NCBI GenBank assembly: GCA_003151295.1
Contig: PLXD01000484.1
Coordinates: 1-7,600 of the forward strand
Source: Chitinophagaceae bacterium
Lineage (GTDB): Bacteria; Bacteroidota; Bacteroidia; Chitinophagales; Chitinophagaceae
DNA length: 7,600 nt
Direction of reading: 5' to 3'
Of this stretch, positions 7,501-7,600 are shown in pieces. The notes beneath the pieces were generated by a model. That model made no database searches and was not told the DNA's origin. It saw only the letters and a list, made by a program, of their open reading frames with translations. Each line of letters begins with the position of its first letter. The stretch's first letter is position 1. Made by a program: the position numbers and the translations under genes.

Positions 7501-7600
7501 TGTCACTGACAGTCCGCAGGAGGATCTTCCTGGAGATTTTATCGCCGGCTCCCCATTCAGACGGGTTGTCCATCGCTTTGATTTCAACCAGGTCGCCCAG
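4544..7600 (-). CDS. GH116/DUF608-type beta-glycosidase with N-terminal extension, 5' end missing
   Basis: The frame is open from base 7600 to TAA at 4546-4544, giving 1018 visible residues. An internal Met at 7573 is not the true start, because the frame continues upstream to the edge with no stop (LGDLVEIKA precedes it). Numbering from the edge: residues 1-125 are a beta-rich, Ig-like or accessory segment. The GH116 N-terminal beta domain starts near AMPCGGIGAGQ (140-150). The (alpha/alpha)6 catalytic domain runs from about 435, with GRMYGYEGIGFCEG (Glu505, Glu511; nucleophile candidates), HVYNF, LFPELERS, and TFWDPMWYGPNPYNNSLY (Asp632, candidate acid), LAALRAAEEMA and MWNGEYF. Near the C-terminus are VWCGLEYEA and NPWNEIEGSDHYVRSMQSW (from about 876), hallmark GH116 features. 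A beta tail ends the protein. GH116 enzymes are retaining beta-glucosidases, beta-xylosidases, N-acetylglucosaminidases or glucosylceramidases. Which applies here is undetermined. It is convergent with the GH29 gene, so separately transcribed. Confidence 0.92.
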   Translation of the reverse strand: MGDLVEIKAMDNPSEWGAGDKISRKILLRTVSDSYEFTGNLEILVTDPAAGATVYQHAARVDFAKNRPYEFNWKMPLPNNTSYRETYVFREERSKETIKVTAKRRPYVPAGKKLDSAWIKTLALKGDRKIYQGKELSHIAMPCGGIGAGQIEISGEGQLSLTESIYNQMQPPNAGLGFSTGAQYLNPQASRSKFQNGFVIRIAEPGKAAQNLSLTRKDFDDLQFIGEYPMAMIRYRKSGEKLPVEINAEVFSPFVPLSVRNSANPVTIQKFTLTNTGDKPITITIGAWLQNDSVFIPGSHGTNKAIHESGLTGIRIGSDDEAGNLAASGNIPGKPALRGNGNPQYGNLSLCVLDEKAIASVDGPSAEDCLYKLLKDKREVSRATTQAPNTSRGGAVSERVTLAPRTTKTISFILSWYFPNFYEMAPGCPGWVGRMYNNWYKNSFEAAKYIAVNFSRLYQETKLFHDTYYDNSLPGWLANRIMMPVSTLACGNIEIWENGRMYGYEGIGFCEGTTGHVYNFVTTISRLFPELERSVRLLQDLNDSAGFSPSGRINFRGHDGPSPQANHAYASDAQSGYVLKLYREHLMSADNRFLDSVWNKAKQIIGYQIFKDGADIGMEPNGVLEGLQTFWDPMWYGPNPYNNSLYLAALRAAEEMARIKGENDLADRYHGIFEKGRSFMMDHMWNGEYFVHLYPNGFHATGADNGIVSPEETEENAKTFVEDFNAGKPAYFASSSCDAQQLFGQNWARQLGLGYILPPEKCRMAAKSIFTYNWTPDIATAYDYEKPLNRTLAAGGEAAMINGSWPKEEPHSFEQPCKLPDNDVQCLFENTWDKSDVWCGLEYEASCDMINEGLITEALIMLRALHDRYDGLKRNPWNEIEGSDHYVRSMQSWNVLLSLSGYTYDGPTGKIGFSPKLSADDFKSFFSAAEGWGYFSQKIKTSSQQETINIRWGRLRLNTLSFEPAAIPASMTKNPDIEVTLDGRTLSETHSMCDGKMIIRLTREQIIKAGQRLEIRIR

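Noticed and set aside
7571..7573. ATG at 7573 as the start of the GH116-like gene
   Set aside because: The frame stays open to the window edge, no signal peptide follows this Met, and the residues before it read as continuous protein.

Overview
The window looks like a carbohydrate-degradation locus of a Bacteroidota member. The evidence is a set of exported glycoside hydrolases with signal peptides ending in A-Q or A-A, GH families common in that phylum (GH97, GH29, GH116/DUF608), and weak or absent Shine-Dalgarno sequences. No SusC/SusD pair, regulator, tRNA, insertion sequence or CRISPR array is visible, so a formal polysaccharide utilization locus cannot be claimed from this piece alone.

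Layout. At the left edge (1-681, minus strand) lies the N-terminal 227 codons of an exported protein of a family I do not recognise; it runs off the window. A 136-base divergent gap (682-817) follows. Two plus-strand genes, probably one operon, come next: a GH97 alpha-glycosidase (818-2836) and a GH29 alpha-L-fucosidase-type enzyme (2889-4391). They are separated by 52 bases that contain a perfect 14-bp palindrome. After a 152-base convergent gap, a large minus-strand gene (7600-4544) encodes a GH116/DUF608-type beta-glycosidase with at least about 125 extra residues in front; its N-terminus lies beyond the right edge.

Working together. The GH97 carries sequence marks of the retaining (alpha-galactosidase-like) branch rather than the SusB-type inverting alpha-glucosidase branch. 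The GH29 would remove alpha-L-fucosyl (or a related sugar) caps, and the GH116-like enzyme would cleave a beta-linked glucosyl/xylosyl-type residue. The simplest reading is stepwise removal of terminal sugars from a branched, possibly fucosylated plant or algal glycan or glycoconjugate in the periplasm; the actual substrate is not determined by the sequence. The most notable points are the unrecognised edge gene, a His-to-Asp change at the canonical fucose-binding FIHWG motif of the GH29, and the N-terminal extension of the GH116-like protein. I found no convincing evidence of a wholly new system.
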